Shown here: piece after piece, positions 16,902 through 26,945 of the stretch
Layout of the letters: every line of letters begins with the position of its first letter
Position numbering within the stretch: position 1 is the stretch's first letter
Assembly: GCA_014695295.1 (NCBI GenBank)
Contig: JACJNY010000007.1
Location: 62,001-126,000, forward strand
DNA length: 64,000 nt
From: Microcoleus sp. FACHB-61
GTDB lineage: Bacteria > Cyanobacteriota > Cyanobacteriia > Cyanobacteriales > Microcoleaceae
Reading direction: 5' to 3'
Position numbers and translations under genes: made by a program
The notes under the pieces: generated by a model
What the model was told of the DNA's origin: nothing
Database searches by the model: none
Seen by the model: only the letters and a program-made list of their open reading frames with translations

Positions 16902-18152
16902 TTAAATCCTCAGTTGCCAAAGTTTAACAGTACCATTCTCCCCGCCGCTGACGAGAGTTTCGCCCAAAAGCCCGATCGCCACCGCAGAAACAGGGCTAGA
17001 ATGTCCATCTAAAGTGTGCAGCAATTCGCCGCGAAGATTCCAAAGTCTAACAGTACCGTCAAAACAGCCCACTGCAAAGTATTTCCCATCCGGGCTAATT
17101 GCGGCGGCGGAAGTGATGCGAATTCCTGTTTGCAGGGAATGCAATAATTCCCCTGTTTGCAAATTCCACAGTGCGATCGTTTGGTTGCCGTGAGTGACGA
17201 TAATTTTGCTATCTGGAGTAATTGCAACATAATTTTCGCTGCCAAATGTTCGCCTCACTTCTCCCCCCGGCAGTTCCCACAAAGTGACTGTTGCCCGACA
17301 GAAACCGCTGGCTGCGTTGAGGCCGCTGGCTACTAGCATTTTGCCGTTGGGACTCAGGGCGATCGCACTTATGTCATCCCCTTGATAGCCTTCCAAAACT
17401 TGCAGCAGTTGGCCGCTGTTGAGGTGCTGAAGCTTGATTGTGCCGCGGGTGGTGCCGATCGCCAAAATTTGCCAGTCGGGGCTGACAGCGACAGATTCGT
17501 GGCGGTGTACGTCTGCCAAACGCTTCAGCAGTTCGCCGTTTTGCAGGTTCCAGAGTTTGACTGTACCCGCGCGCGATCGCGTCAGCAGCGTTTTGCTGGC
17601 GGGGCTGAAAGCAACTAGCAACACGGCTGTTGAATGTCCGAAAATCGTCTGCTGCAGTTCACCGCTGTGCAAACTCCAAATTTTCACTGTACTGTCCTCA
17701 GATCCCGTTGCGAGGAATTGTCCGTCGGGACTGATAGCCGCAGACAAAATCCTGTCTGAATGGTGGAGAGTGGCTTTTAAGATGGCGCCAGTTGAGGTTT
17801 TTGGCTGCGTTTTATACCCTGCTATTTCCAGCCAGTCGATCGCATCTCTCCCATTTTTGAGAGCATTTCGGGGTCGATTTGTCAATAATTCTATGTATCT
17901 GTACAAAGTTTTTGACAAATCAACTTCTACACCTTTGATTTGTTTGTTGAGAAAAACCGCAATTTCGGCTGGGCTGTAGCCGCACAGCAAGCCGCAGAGA
18001 TGCCGCTTTTCTACAGGTGTCAACCCTCTTCTGGTGTGGGGGGCGAATTGTTTTTTGGCATTTGCCAAGTCGGTGTAAAGCTTTTGAATGTCCCAGCCGT
18101 TGCTTGCGCGTGCAAATGGTTCTTCTGGTGGATCGAGGGTAGAGGGTATCAT
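16902..18152 (-). CDS. WD40 repeat protein with N-terminal helix-turn-helix
   Basis: A 416-residue protein. Residues about 20-115 contain LTPVEKRHLCGLLCGYSPAE, IAVFLNKQ and LSKTLYRYIELLTNR, resembling the helix-turn-helix module found at the N-terminus of many cyanobacterial WD40 and NACHT-type signalling proteins (the vMAP-like type). From about 125 there are seven WD40 repeats (for example FLATGSEDSTVKIWSLHSGE, YFAVGCFDGTVRLWNLRGE), enough for one beta-propeller. Role is probably protein-protein scaffolding. No signal peptide or operon partner. Confidence 0.85.
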   Translation of the reverse strand: MIPSTLDPPEEPFARASNGWDIQKLYTDLANAKKQFAPHTRRGLTPVEKRHLCGLLCGYSPAEIAVFLNKQIKGVEVDLSKTLYRYIELLTNRPRNALKNGRDAIDWLEIAGYKTQPKTSTGAILKATLHHSDRILSAAISPDGQFLATGSEDSTVKIWSLHSGELQQTIFGHSTAVLLVAFSPASKTLLTRSRAGTVKLWNLQNGELLKRLADVHRHESVAVSPDWQILAIGTTRGTIKLQHLNSGQLLQVLEGYQGDDISAIALSPNGKMLVASGLNAASGFCRATVTLWELPGGEVRRTFGSENYVAITPDSKIIVTHGNQTIALWNLQTGELLHSLQTGIRITSAAAISPDGKYFAVGCFDGTVRLWNLRGELLHTLDGHSSPVSAVAIGLLGETLVSGGENGTVKLWQLRI

Positions 18153-18347
18153 TTGCGGCAGTCGCGATCGAGTTCCTAGTCAAATTCCTAACCAAAATCC
18201 TAACATTCGCTGTGCGCGATCGAAATGTTTTCACCGCTAATCTATTTTTAACACAGCCAACAGGGGAAAAAGTTTCAAGTTGAAAGTTTGCCTCAATCCT
18301 TAGCTTTACAGTTTGTAAAATAATTCTACATTAGCGGGAGAAACAGA

Positions 18348-18941
18348 ATGCCTGGTATTGCGATCGGCTTATTTTTTATCCTAGGTTTAGTTTTAAGTCT
18401 TGTTGGCTATTTTTGGGGATTAGTTCAAGCTTTTGGAGAGGAAACTATTTGGGGAGTGCTTTACTTGCTTGTCCCCTGTGCCGCCTTAGTTTTTTATATA
18501 AAAAATTGGCAGGATCGAAAAACCAGAAAAACATTTTTAATTAAATGTAGTGGTTTACTAATGTTTGTGTTAGGAGGTGTTACTACTTCAGTAGCTTATG
18601 GCGCAAATTTTGTAAAAAGTTCTCAATCTGGGCTGAATGTAGAACTGAAGAATAACGACCAATCGTCTTTTTATTTTCCTGCGTATTTCAACACTTCTCC
18701 CTCAGAAACTCAAGAATTATCTCCGGGTTCTGAGTCATCTCCTCAAGGTTCTGCTGCGCCTGGTCAAAAATATGACTTCAAACAATCGATGAAACTCGGC
18801 TATACCTACTACGGGCAGGGAGACTATCAAACGGCTTTAATCAATTTTAACCGAGCTTTACAGATACGTCCGGGCGATGCTTATGTTGTCAAGGCTGTTT
18901 ACAACACCAAAAGTGCGATCGTCCAAGGCAGCGTCAAATAA
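18348..18941 (+). CDS. Membrane protein with C-terminal TPR
   Basis: A 197-residue protein. Three hydrophobic segments (about residues 3-30, 36-50, 65-85) are followed by a Ser/Pro/Gln-rich linker and one or one-and-a-half tetratricopeptide repeats (KLGYTYYGQGDYQTALINFN, RALQIRPGDAYVVKAVYN). It is probably an integral membrane adaptor; the TPR side is likely to bind a partner. It precedes two paralogous membrane proteins on the same strand, but spacings (about 70 and 400 bases) do not prove an operon. Confidence 0.7.
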   Translation: MPGIAIGLFFILGLVLSLVGYFWGLVQAFGEETIWGVLYLLVPCAALVFYIKNWQDRKTRKTFLIKCSGLLMFVLGGVTTSVAYGANFVKSSQSGLNVELKNNDQSSFYFPAYFNTSPSETQELSPGSESSPQGSAAPGQKYDFKQSMKLGYTYYGQGDYQTALINFNRALQIRPGDAYVVKAVYNTKSAIVQGSVK

Positions 18942-19014
18942 GCCGTGCCTGAGAAATTGCGTACAGCGGAAAGATTAGTAATTCGCCTTGTTTGTAAAAT
19001 CAAAAAATAAACTC

Positions 19015-19539
19015 ATGAAAGTTCTCAAGCAAACACCAAATGAACTAATAATTCAAAATTCTAGCGTCTGGGATGGTTGGCTATTAATTTCTCCCTTCAT
19101 CGTAATTGGGTTATTACAGATTATCTTGGCGTCAAATTGGATAGGCGGAGGCATATTTCTGCTATTTTCACTGTTTTTGTTGGACGGCGCGATAGAGGAA
19201 ATCTACATTTTTGATAAAACTTTTGGCAAAATGACTGTTAAACGATGGGGTTTGTGGCTTAATGATGTTACCGAATGCTCAACTCGCGAGATTTCTGCGG
19301 TGGAATTAGACGAAATAGCAGATAGCGATGGAAATCGTAGCTACTATGTTGATTTGTTGATGTTGGGGGGCGCTCTCATATGTTTAAGAAGCCATTCACT
19401 AACAGAACAATACAAAATGGCTGGCTTGATTCGCAGCTATACCTCTACCAGCGATCGTGGCACGCTTAGCAACGCAACATATTTCCCGTGCAAGTCCGTG
19501 AAGGGTAGCTATTTCGTAGGGAATCGCCCAAATCAATAA
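19015..19539 (+). CDS. Membrane protein, paralogue of the gene at 19943
   Basis: About 174 residues. The ATG at 19015 (MKVLKQTPNELIIQ) is preferred over an in-frame ATG at 18988 because the paralogue begins MKIIKQTASELIIQ. Two hydrophobic segments (WLLISPFIVIGLLQIIL, GGGIFLLFSLFLL) precede a beta-rich, PH-like half (KMTVKRWGLWLNDVTECSTR, EISAVELDEIADSDGNRSYY). After RSYTSTS the C-terminus diverges into RGTLSNATYFPCKSVKGSYF, and the stop lies in a 33-base tandem duplication, so the original end has probably been replaced. Function unknown. Confidence 0.65.
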   Translation: MKVLKQTPNELIIQNSSVWDGWLLISPFIVIGLLQIILASNWIGGGIFLLFSLFLLDGAIEEIYIFDKTFGKMTVKRWGLWLNDVTECSTREISAVELDEIADSDGNRSYYVDLLMLGGALICLRSHSLTEQYKMAGLIRSYTSTSDRGTLSNATYFPCKSVKGSYFVGNRPNQ

Positions 19540-19583
19540 GTAACGATAATAGGGAATCGCCCAAATCAATAAGTAACGATAAT
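19518..19583. repeat. 33-bp tandem duplication
   Basis: Two identical 33-base units starting AGGGAATCGCCCAAATCAAT lie at 19518-19550 and 19551-19583. The first unit supplies the stop codon of the preceding gene. Confidence 0.9.
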
Positions 19584-19942
19584 TAGGTAGGTGCATATAA
19601 ACTTTACAATATAAAACTTTATAATGTAACAGAATGTAAACCTGCTCTCACCTTTGCGATTACTTTCCTTCAGAGCGCGAAAGCTAACCTTTCACTCGCA
19701 ATTACATAATTAATATATGTTTCAGATTCATCTACTTTAAATAACGGAAAGCTATCTTAAACGCAGGCGCAGATAAATTCACGACATTTGTAGTTCGCCA
19801 GACATTTTAGTGCTAATCTATTAGCAAAATAAAAGGGTCATGGCATAAGACGACTTCAAATAATATATAACTTAACAATTCGGCGGCTTGGGGTCAGGAA
19901 GTCGATCTGTAGCATCATTTTTGGAATCAAAAGGTAAGATCA
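19584..19942. other. Intergenic region, nothing recognised
   Basis: About 360 A/T-rich bases between the two paralogous membrane-protein genes. No reading frame, tRNA-like fold or strong terminator was seen; a weak purine-rich site (AAAGGTAAG) precedes the ATG at 19943. Confidence 0.5.
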
Positions 19943-20686
19943 ATGAAAATAATCAAGCAAACAGCAAGTGAATTGATAATTCAGACTCAAAGCATATTTA
20001 ATTTTTGGCTCCATAGTTGTTTATTAATGACACTTGGACTGATCTCGCTGACTTTTGACTATCATGCAGCAAGTCTGAGCTGCCAGCGATTGCAGGCAAA
20101 ACAAGGAAAGTGCCAGATTGTGCGATCGAATTTACTGGGGTCGAACATCCAAGACATTGAGCTTGCTTCTTTGCGGGGAGCTAAAGTTGAAAGATGCGGC
20201 TATAAAACCAGAGTTGTACTTTTGACTTCTGTTGGCAATGTTCCTTTCACTGCTAACTCCACTAATTGGGGCAACCAAGACGCTGTGGCTTCTGACATCA
20301 ATTTTTTTGTTAAAGACGCAAAAGATCGATTGCTGCGCTTAAGCCAACACGAGCACTGGTTGGGATGGACAGGAGGCATATTTTTGCTCGCAGCAGTCGG
20401 AGCGATCGTGTTGAGGAATAATGAAACCTACAGCTTCAATGGAACTTTAAACACGTTGACTATTAAACAGCGGGGTTTGTTCGCACGTAAAGTAATTCAA
20501 TATTCTCTGTGTGAGATTTATGGCGTGGAAGTCGAGCGAACAAAAGATCGGGATAATGACATTTGGTACGAAGTCAGACTGTTAGTTTCTGGAGGCTCTC
20601 GCATATCCCTGCCCAACACTATGAGTCCCTACGAGCAAGAAAAAATCGCCAAAGCGATTAACAACTATCTGCACCAGCAAAAATAA
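19943..20686 (+). CDS. Membrane protein, longer paralogue
   Basis: A 247-residue protein with two hydrophobic segments (about residues 22-40, and 135-155 in WLGWTGGIFLLAAVGAIVL). An inserted extracytoplasmic-type segment lies between them, with two cysteines (SCQRLQAKQGKC). The C-terminal beta domain (LNTLTIKQRGLFARKVIQYS, LCEIYGVEVERTKDRDND, VRLLVSGGSRISLP) aligns with the neighbour's KMTVKRWGLW...LICLR region, so the two arose by duplication. Probably a PH-like or bPH2-like membrane domain; function unknown. Confidence 0.7.
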   Translation: MKIIKQTASELIIQTQSIFNFWLHSCLLMTLGLISLTFDYHAASLSCQRLQAKQGKCQIVRSNLLGSNIQDIELASLRGAKVERCGYKTRVVLLTSVGNVPFTANSTNWGNQDAVASDINFFVKDAKDRLLRLSQHEHWLGWTGGIFLLAAVGAIVLRNNETYSFNGTLNTLTIKQRGLFARKVIQYSLCEIYGVEVERTKDRDNDIWYEVRLLVSGGSRISLPNTMSPYEQEKIAKAINNYLHQQK

Positions 20687-20852
20687 CAAAAAATAGCCGA
20701 GCGCGAGAAACCCGATTTCTCAAGCTTGCGGACTTACGCAGAAACCGGGTTTTTAACCAAAATCTATTCTAGAGCGCGATCGCTCCTGTTATAAAAACCC
20801 GGTTTCTTTGGTATCGATCGCGCAACTCGCGATCGCGTGGAAACTCATCATC

Positions 20853-20880
20853 AAAAAAGTGAACAATTGTTCACTTTTTT
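20853..20880. terminator. Perfect palindromic terminator overlapping the glmU stop
   Basis: A 28-base perfect palindrome: AAAAAAGTGAACAA (20853-20866) followed directly by its complement TTGTTCACTTTTTT. On the minus strand it supplies the last Lys codons and TGA of glmU, then a T-run, and should stop transcription in both directions. Confidence 0.8.
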
Positions 20881-22256
20881 GGTTCTTTCAACTTCCAACC
20901 TGGTTTGACAACTTGCCGGGAACGGGCAATTACTAAACAATCATTTTGCACATCTTCCGTCACTACAGAACCCGCCGCTACAGTAACATCTTCCCCCAAA
21001 GTTATCGGTGCAACAAGTACGCTGTTAGAACCCGTTTTAGTTCGATCGCCTATTTGAGTTTTGTGCTTGTTTTTTCCGTCGTAATTTGCCGTAATTGTCC
21101 CAGCACCGATGTTGACTTTTTCTCCCAAAGTCGCGTCGCCTAAATAAGACAAGTGAGCGACATTAGTTCGATCGCCTATTTGAGTATTTTTCAATTCTAC
21201 AAAATTGCCGACGCGACAGTTCGCCCCAATTTCTGCGTGTCCTCGCAGGTGTGCGTAAGGGCCAATTCGCGAATTTTCGGCCACACTACTGTCAGAAACC
21301 ACCGAATAAAGCACAGTCACATTTTCCCCAATTTGACTGTTTTCGATCAAACTGCCGGGGCCGATGCGACTCCCAGAGGCGATGGAAGTATTTCCCCGCA
21401 AGTGAGTTTGAGGTTCAATTACCACATCCGGCTGCAACTCTACGGTATCGTCGATCGTGATGCTGTTGGGATCGAGCAGCGTTACTCCCGCCGTCATCCA
21501 CTTGTCCTTTACCCGCGTTTGCAAAATATCGCAAGCTGTGGCTAAATGTTTGCGATCGTTAATTCCCAATATTTCTTGATAATCTTCGACATCCACCGCC
21601 ATCACCGGAGCGAGGAAATTTACCGTATCGGTTAGGTAATATTCTTTTTGGTCATTGTCTGCCTTCAATTCTGGCAAAATTTTCTCTAAATCCGGCCAGT
21701 GAAAGCAGTAAACACCTGCATTAATTCGGTGGTTTTGCTTTTGAGCTTTTGTGCAGTCGCGGTCTTCGACAATTTGCTGGACTAAGTTTTGACTGTCGGT
21801 AAATACTCGCCCGTACCCTTGAGGATTCGGCAAATTAGCTGTCAATAAAGTAGCAGAGTTTTGGTGCTGTTTGTGAATTGCCATCAATTCTTTAATAGTT
21901 TCTGCCCTCAGCAGAGGTACATCCCCATTTAAGACCAGCAAATCTCCTTGAAATCCTTCTAAGTGAGGTAGCAATTGTTGGATAGCGTGACCGGTTCCCA
22001 ATTGTTCGGTTTGTTCGACAAATTCTAGGGGAGAATATTGAGGATTGTCCGGTATTTCTTGACTACCCATCAAAGCTTCTTTCACGAGTTCGCCTCGATA
22101 ACCGACGATGACAAGTCGCCGGGAAATTTGAATTTCTTGACAACTTTGGAGGACTCGCTCAACTAGCGATCGACCGGCCAATTCGTGTAGAACTTTCGGC
22201 AAGTCAGATTTCATGCGCGTGCCGCGTCCAGCAGCTAAAATTGCTATTGCTACCAT
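20871..22256 (-). CDS. glmU: Bifunctional GlmU (GlcNAc-1-P uridyltransferase/acetyltransferase)
   Basis: A 461-residue enzyme making UDP-GlcNAc for peptidoglycan and glycans. The ATG at 22256 gives the canonical start [20 protein letters not shown]; the frame runs further upstream without homology. The N-terminal uridyltransferase ([16 protein letters not shown]) is followed from about residue 250 by the left-handed beta-helix acetyltransferase ([28 protein letters not shown]-like [31 protein letters not shown]). Full length. The gene ends inside the palindromic terminator at 20853-20880. Confidence 0.97.
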   Translation of the reverse strand: MVAIAILAAGRGTRMKSDLPKVLHELAGRSLVERVLQSCQEIQISRRLVIVGYRGELVKEALMGSQEIPDNPQYSPLEFVEQTEQLGTGHAIQQLLPHLEGFQGDLLVLNGDVPLLRAETIKELMAIHKQHQNSATLLTANLPNPQGYGRVFTDSQNLVQQIVEDRDCTKAQKQNHRINAGVYCFHWPDLEKILPELKADNDQKEYYLTDTVNFLAPVMAVDVEDYQEILGINDRKHLATACDILQTRVKDKWMTAGVTLLDPNSITIDDTVELQPDVVIEPQTHLRGNTSIASGSRIGPGSLIENSQIGENVTVLYSVVSDSSVAENSRIGPYAHLRGHAEIGANCRVGNFVELKNTQIGDRTNVAHLSYLGDATLGEKVNIGAGTITANYDGKNKHKTQIGDRTKTGSNSVLVAPITLGEDVTVAAGSVVTEDVQNDCLVIARSRQVVKPGWKLKEPKK

Positions 22257-22826
22257 TGTGCGATCGACTTTTTTGCTATAAAAACTTGAATATTGACTAA
22301 CTGATGATATCACTCGCTGTCCGTCGATGGCACTGCGATCGCACAATTTTTTAATCTCAAATCTCGAATCCGCGCGATCGAGGCTTTTTCCAGCCGGATG
22401 TCGGTTTTAGAGGCTATGCTTGCGATATCTGGACTGGCGCGCCCGGTATCAAAAACCGGCGTTGCAGCAGCAGTATTTGGCGGCTCAGCGAGAGGACTTG
22501 CATTCCTGACTACAAACCTGAGCTCGGCTTTTAGCAAGGAATTCAAGTCCTTCCCCAAGGGATGCGAGGGGGAGCGAGAGTGATAATTTGCATCTTAGGG
22601 CTTGGATTTGCCACCATATATTATACTATTCGTTGAATTTCAGTTATGGTGTTTTCAACTAAAAAAATTATTTCTGCCTTTTTCATTGCTTCTGCCTTCT
22701 ATAGCAACCGCGCCCGACGGTGAGGACGTTCTCGCATTGCTGAAACCCTTGTGAAAAATTGCTTATTCGTTTTTCGTTCTTCGTTCTTCCTTCTGCTATA
22801 CCTTCTGCATTATCAGGTGTCCAGCT
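22257..22826. other. Intergenic region with probable dispersed repeat
   Basis: The stretch 22310-22583 is open in both strands (minus: PLAEPPNTAAATPVFDTGRA; plus: [20 protein letters not shown]). It has the look of a dispersed intergenic repeat rather than a gene: no start signal and no domain. A TTCGTTCTTCGTTCTTCCTT run precedes the gene at 22827. Confidence 0.45.
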
Positions 22827-23783
22827 ATGACAGAGCTTAATTTTCAGGAACTTGCCAAGCAGGGAAATCTCGCCACTGCGATCGCATCTTGGCTTGACAG
22901 CCAGTTGCAATCTGAAGGCATTACAGCCTCGGCAAATCTCGACGGCGATTGTTTGGATGTAATTCTTGAGGCCGAGCAGGTACCGATAGAAGATACGTTA
23001 GTTGATTTTGTCCGCACCGAGCTGACGAATTTGCAGCCGGATTCGATTCGCAAAGTGAAGGTTGAGGGGCGACAAAGCGGTCAGATTGCTGCTGCTTGGA
23101 GTCAAGAGTTTAGTTTGGAAAACAGCAATTTTGAACCACAGAGCTTTGCAGGAGAATCTGCACCAAATACTGCGGTTGCTAATATCGACGATCGCACAGA
23201 GATGGAGAGCAATATTGAGGAGGAGAAACTGCCGGAACTTGCTGCATTTGAGAACCGACTGCGATCGACTTTTATTGTGGTTGGGCTGGTGACAGGTATG
23301 TTGGCGATCGCCGTGGTGGCTTTTGTCGGTAAGATTTTGAACCAATCAGCAGCAACTGCGGGGAACAATCTAGATGGAACAGCAGATTTAGCAACTGCAC
23401 CAGATACTTTTCGAGAAGCCGTTAACAGCGCACTCCAAGCAGCAGAATTGGGGCGAGCAGCAAAAACCAAGGAAGATTGGACGACAGTTATCGATCGCTG
23501 GCAAGAAGCGGTCTCACTAATGAGAAGAGTACCAGCGTCTAGCCCCAACCATCAACTAGCTCAGGCAAAAGTGATCGAGTATCAGAAATATCTGCTTTAC
23601 GCTCAAGAAGCAGCAGTAACTCCCCCTCCGCCAACTCCAACTCCCGCAACAGCCGAAAAATCACCTTCAAAGAAAGAAACTCCTAAAAAATCCAATTCTG
23701 AACAAAGAGCTGCGGAGAAAGAAACTTCTAAAAAATCTCGTACCGACAAAGCCGAACCCGAGAAAAAAGCTCCTTCCCGATAA
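22827..23783 (+). CDS. Single-pass membrane protein, unknown function
   Basis: A 318-residue protein. Residues 1-95 form a cytoplasmic domain (MTELNFQELAKQGNLATAIA, LDGDCLDVILEAEQVP) that recurs at the N-terminus of several cyanobacterial proteins, without a known role. One transmembrane helix follows at about 150-172 (TFIVVGLVTGMLAIAVVAFV). Next is a helical TPR-like segment (ALQAAELGRAAKTKEDWTTV, IDRWQEAVSLMRRVPASSPN), then a Pro/Lys/Glu-rich low-complexity tail. It is 26 bases upstream of the sulfurtransferase gene and probably cotranscribed. Confidence 0.75.
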   Translation: MTELNFQELAKQGNLATAIASWLDSQLQSEGITASANLDGDCLDVILEAEQVPIEDTLVDFVRTELTNLQPDSIRKVKVEGRQSGQIAAAWSQEFSLENSNFEPQSFAGESAPNTAVANIDDRTEMESNIEEEKLPELAAFENRLRSTFIVVGLVTGMLAIAVVAFVGKILNQSAATAGNNLDGTADLATAPDTFREAVNSALQAAELGRAAKTKEDWTTVIDRWQEAVSLMRRVPASSPNHQLAQAKVIEYQKYLLYAQEAAVTPPPPTPTPATAEKSPSKKETPKKSNSEQRAAEKETSKKSRTDKAEPEKKAPSR

Positions 23784-23809
23784 ATGTTAAAACATAGATG
23801 TGAAAAATT

Positions 23810-24643
23810 ATGACTGACAACACTTTAATCGTTTCTCCTGAATGGTTAGCCACCAATACCGATAACCCGCAAGTTGTAATTATTGACTGTCGGTTTTCCC
23901 TCGCCGACCCAGAATTAGGAGAAAAACAATATCAAGAAAGTCACATTCCCGGATCTTTCTATTTAGATTTAAACCGCGACCTCGCGAGTTCTGTTGGCAA
24001 ACACGGCGGTAGACATCCGCTGCCAAATATTGAAGAATTAGCTGATAAATTGAGCGCGATCGGCATTAATTCAGCAGAAACTTTAGTCGTCGCCTATGAC
24101 GATTCGCGGCTGGCTTTTGCGGCTCGTTTGTGGTGGCTGCTGCGATATATGGGACACAGCAAAGTCGCTTTGTTAGACGGCGGTTTCAGCGGCTGGAAAG
24201 CTGCTGGATATCCGGTAACAAATATTTTGCCAGAACCCCGCGAGGGTAACTTTGTTGCCCGATTGCAGCAGGATTTGGCGGTAGATATTGAGGCGGTGAA
24301 AGAACGCAAAGACTTGCCGGGAAAGGTTTTGGTTGATTCGCGAGAAAGCGAGAGATATGAAGGTTTGCGGGAGCCGATCGACCCCATTGCAGGTCACATT
24401 CCGGGTGCGGTTAACTATCCTTGGCAAGGGGTGACGGATGAAACTGGAAAAGTGCGATCGACCTCCGAACAAAAACAGCGGTGGACGGAATTAGAAGAAG
24501 CGGAAGAAATCATCGTTTATTGCGGTTCCGGCGTGACAGCTTGCGTTAATTTACTGTCTTTAGAAATCGCTGGGATTCCCGATGCTAAACTTTATGTCGG
24601 TAGCTGGAGCGACTGGTGTTCTTATACCAATTCTGAAAATTAG
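23810..24643 (+). CDS. sseA: Thiosulfate/3-mercaptopyruvate sulfurtransferase
   Basis: A 277-residue tandem rhodanese. The inactive N-terminal domain (VVIIDCRFSLADPELGEKQY, HIPGSFYLDLNRDL) is followed by the catalytic domain ending in VYCGSGVTACVN, with Cys238 as sulfur acceptor. The CGSGVTA loop is the SseA-type version and favours 3-mercaptopyruvate, by family knowledge. DPIAGHIPGAVNYPWQG is conserved. Length is normal. Lies 26 bases after the membrane-protein gene and ends before a REP-type terminator hairpin. Confidence 0.93.
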   Translation: MTDNTLIVSPEWLATNTDNPQVVIIDCRFSLADPELGEKQYQESHIPGSFYLDLNRDLASSVGKHGGRHPLPNIEELADKLSAIGINSAETLVVAYDDSRLAFAARLWWLLRYMGHSKVALLDGGFSGWKAAGYPVTNILPEPREGNFVARLQQDLAVDIEAVKERKDLPGKVLVDSRESERYEGLREPIDPIAGHIPGAVNYPWQGVTDETGKVRSTSEQKQRWTELEEAEEIIVYCGSGVTACVNLLSLEIAGIPDAKLYVGSWSDWCSYTNSEN

Positions 24644-24648
24644 CATCT

Positions 24649-24677
24649 GTAGGGACACGGCAATGCCGTGTCCCTAC
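24649..24677. repeat. REP-type palindrome acting as likely bidirectional terminator
   Basis: GTAGGGACACGGCA, one base, TGCCGTGTCCCTAC: a perfect 14+1+14 inverted repeat followed by TTTT on the plus strand. It lies between the convergent sseA and MBOAT genes and is a full-symmetry member of the RAYT-associated family. Confidence 0.85.
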
Positions 24678-24726
24678 TTTTAATAATTTGTATCTAATTG
24701 ATGATTAGAGGAAATAAAATAATACC

Positions 24727-26199
24727 CTAAAAATCAAAATAAATATAAGGCAAACCGCCTTCGGGAGCCAACACCCAAACCGCATACAAACAAAGCGGCA
24801 CTAACACCAATTTCATCGGCCAATTTAACTCTAATTTCAAACCCCGACTCAACGCATAATTCCCCAGCATCCCCACAGCCAAAGCAGCCAACATCCAAGT
24901 TAAATGCACTCTTTCCAAACCCAAAGCTTCAACATAAACTTTATCTGCAAACTGCACGTCAGCAGTGTGGCCCCACAAATGCGAAATCGCCCATCCAGAA
25001 TCCTTTAAATCGGGAAGGCGGAAAAATATCCAACTACCAAAAACCATCGCCTGAGTCAACAGCCAACCGATCGCAATCCCGATCGGATTCTCCCACACAA
25101 ACTCAATCCGCAACCGCTTAAACACCACATCAGTCAGCCGGTGAACCGCCAAAGCCAAACCGTGCAAACCCCCCCACACAATAAATCCCCAAGCCGCCCC
25201 GTGCCAAATTCCCGCAATTAACATGACGAGGGACAAATTCAGACAAGTGCGCCACAAACCGACTCGCGAACCCCCCAAAGGAAAATACAAATAATTGCGC
25301 AACCAATCCCCTAAAGTCATGTGCCATCGCCGCCAAAAATCGGCTATGCTGGCACTAAAATAAGGGAAATCAAAATTTGGTGGCAAATACCAACCCAGCA
25401 GCAAAGCAGTACCGCGCGCCATGTCAACATAGCCACTAAAATCGAGATAAAGTTGCAGCCCGTAAGCAAAAATCGCCAGCCACAAATCCTCGCTACCCGC
25501 CCGCTGCAAGTTGGTAAAGCTTAAATCGACATAAATTCCCAAGTTATCTGCGAAAAGACCTTTTTTTACTGCACCGAAGGCGATCGTCCAAAGTGCCTCA
25601 GAAAGGCGATCGGGCGTCGGAAAATTCTGGGTTTTCAGTTGATAGATCAAGTTGTGATATCGAGTAATCGGGCCGGAAATCAGTTTTGGAAAAAACAACT
25701 TGTAAGCAGCAAAGTGCAGCAGCGAAGTAGCAGCCGGTGCGCCTCGGTACACGTCAATCAAATAAGCAATGCACTCAAAGCAAAAGAAACTCAATCCCAG
25801 GGGCGCGATGACATGACTTTTCACCCAGTCAGCACCGTCGAGAGCAAAAGGCCAATTTAACACAGTGCCGATCGAACTCAATAAAAAAGGCACATACTTA
25901 AAGCCCAGAAGCAGCAACACATTCAGGCAAATTCCTATCCACAGCAGCCACAAACGGCGGCGGTTCCAAGATTCATTAGCAATCCGCCAATCCAGAGGTT
26001 CCCCAATCGCCATCGCCAAGCAGTAATTAAACAGAATGCCGACTAACAGCAGAGGAATGTACCAAATTTGCAGCGAAGCGTAAAAAATCAGACTAGCCAC
26101 CAGCATGATGAACAGCCGCCACCACCGAACCGGAACCAACCAGTAAGTCGCAAATAAAACTAGCAGAAACAGGGCATATTGAAGGGAGATGAAAGTCAT
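24727..26199 (-). CDS. MBOAT-family O-acyltransferase (AlgI-like)
   Basis: A 490-residue polytopic membrane protein with about ten hydrophobic segments. The MBOAT signature region is intact: LDFSGYVDMARGTALLLGW, FWRRWHMTLGDWLRNYLYFP, then LSLVMLIAGIWHGAAWGFIV with the catalytic His. Relatives acetylate alginate, cellulose or other cell-surface glycans using a periplasmic partner (AlgJ/AlgX type); no partner is adjacent. ATG at 26199. Substrate cannot be told from sequence. Confidence 0.9.
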   Translation of the reverse strand: MTFISLQYALFLLVLFATYWLVPVRWWRLFIMLVASLIFYASLQIWYIPLLLVGILFNYCLAMAIGEPLDWRIANESWNRRRLWLLWIGICLNVLLLLGFKYVPFLLSSIGTVLNWPFALDGADWVKSHVIAPLGLSFFCFECIAYLIDVYRGAPAATSLLHFAAYKLFFPKLISGPITRYHNLIYQLKTQNFPTPDRLSEALWTIAFGAVKKGLFADNLGIYVDLSFTNLQRAGSEDLWLAIFAYGLQLYLDFSGYVDMARGTALLLGWYLPPNFDFPYFSASIADFWRRWHMTLGDWLRNYLYFPLGGSRVGLWRTCLNLSLVMLIAGIWHGAAWGFIVWGGLHGLALAVHRLTDVVFKRLRIEFVWENPIGIAIGWLLTQAMVFGSWIFFRLPDLKDSGWAISHLWGHTADVQFADKVYVEALGLERVHLTWMLAALAVGMLGNYALSRGLKLELNWPMKLVLVPLCLYAVWVLAPEGGLPYIYFDF

Positions 26200-26945
26200 A
26201 CCATTTTAGATTTTAGAGTTTAGATTTTAGATTTGGGGATGGCTTACTCTGTAGGGGGTTTGGATGTTGCTTACAGTTGCCTTATTTTTTTAAACAGGTG
26301 TCATTTTTCACTAATAAATAAGCTCTGATCTTCGATCGAGACACGCCGCCGCACCCAAGGCGTGTCAACAATCCGGCTAAAACGCTCTGTATCTCTCATT
26401 TTTACCGCAGCCTCCATTTCCCTCGCATCCGCCTAAAAAAGGGGAATTTTGAAAGTGCTTCCAGTTCCTCCCTTCTTAAGGTAGGGGGGAGCGAGAATCG
26501 CTCAACTAGCGATATTTATCAGGGATTTTAGCCGATCGCTGGCACGAAAAAAGGCACTGCCTAAGTCCGTACTATATGGTCGGCAACTGAGAACTGCTAT
26601 ATTTTACAGCACCAACGTTAAATGCTGTTACAAATTAAATAAATATTGCCTGCTATCAAACACTACCAATTTTAAAAAGTCTTGCTACAATCCTCCATCT
26701 TATACCAATTATTAATTCTCGCAGATATGCGTAAGGACTTAGGCTTAGCCTAAGTCCCTACAGATGCTCGCGTACAATCTATATATATGTCGCACTACTT
26801 TTCCGAATTATTATAAATTAACTGCTGGCTTAATGAGAGCGGATTTAATTAGAACGATCGCCTGCTGGCGGGAGGTATTAGTTTTAGAAAGGATCGCAAC
26901 TGTATCGGCAGATAAATCCTTCTATTCTCAAATTTCTAAATCTTT
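26200..26945. other. Intergenic region with repeat debris
   Basis: About 750 bases without a supported gene. Seen: a GATTTTAGA-type A/T repeat just upstream of the MBOAT start; CCTCCCTTCTTAAGG repeat pieces near 26455-26490; and a segment near 26740-26815 related to 1310-1360 (CCCTACAGATGCTC...GCACTACTTTTC). No promoter could be assigned with confidence. Confidence 0.5.

Noticed and set aside
22310..22583. Protein-coding gene on either strand between glmU and the gene at 22827
   Set aside because: Both strands are open, there is no start signal or known domain, and the composition looks like a dispersed intergenic repeat.
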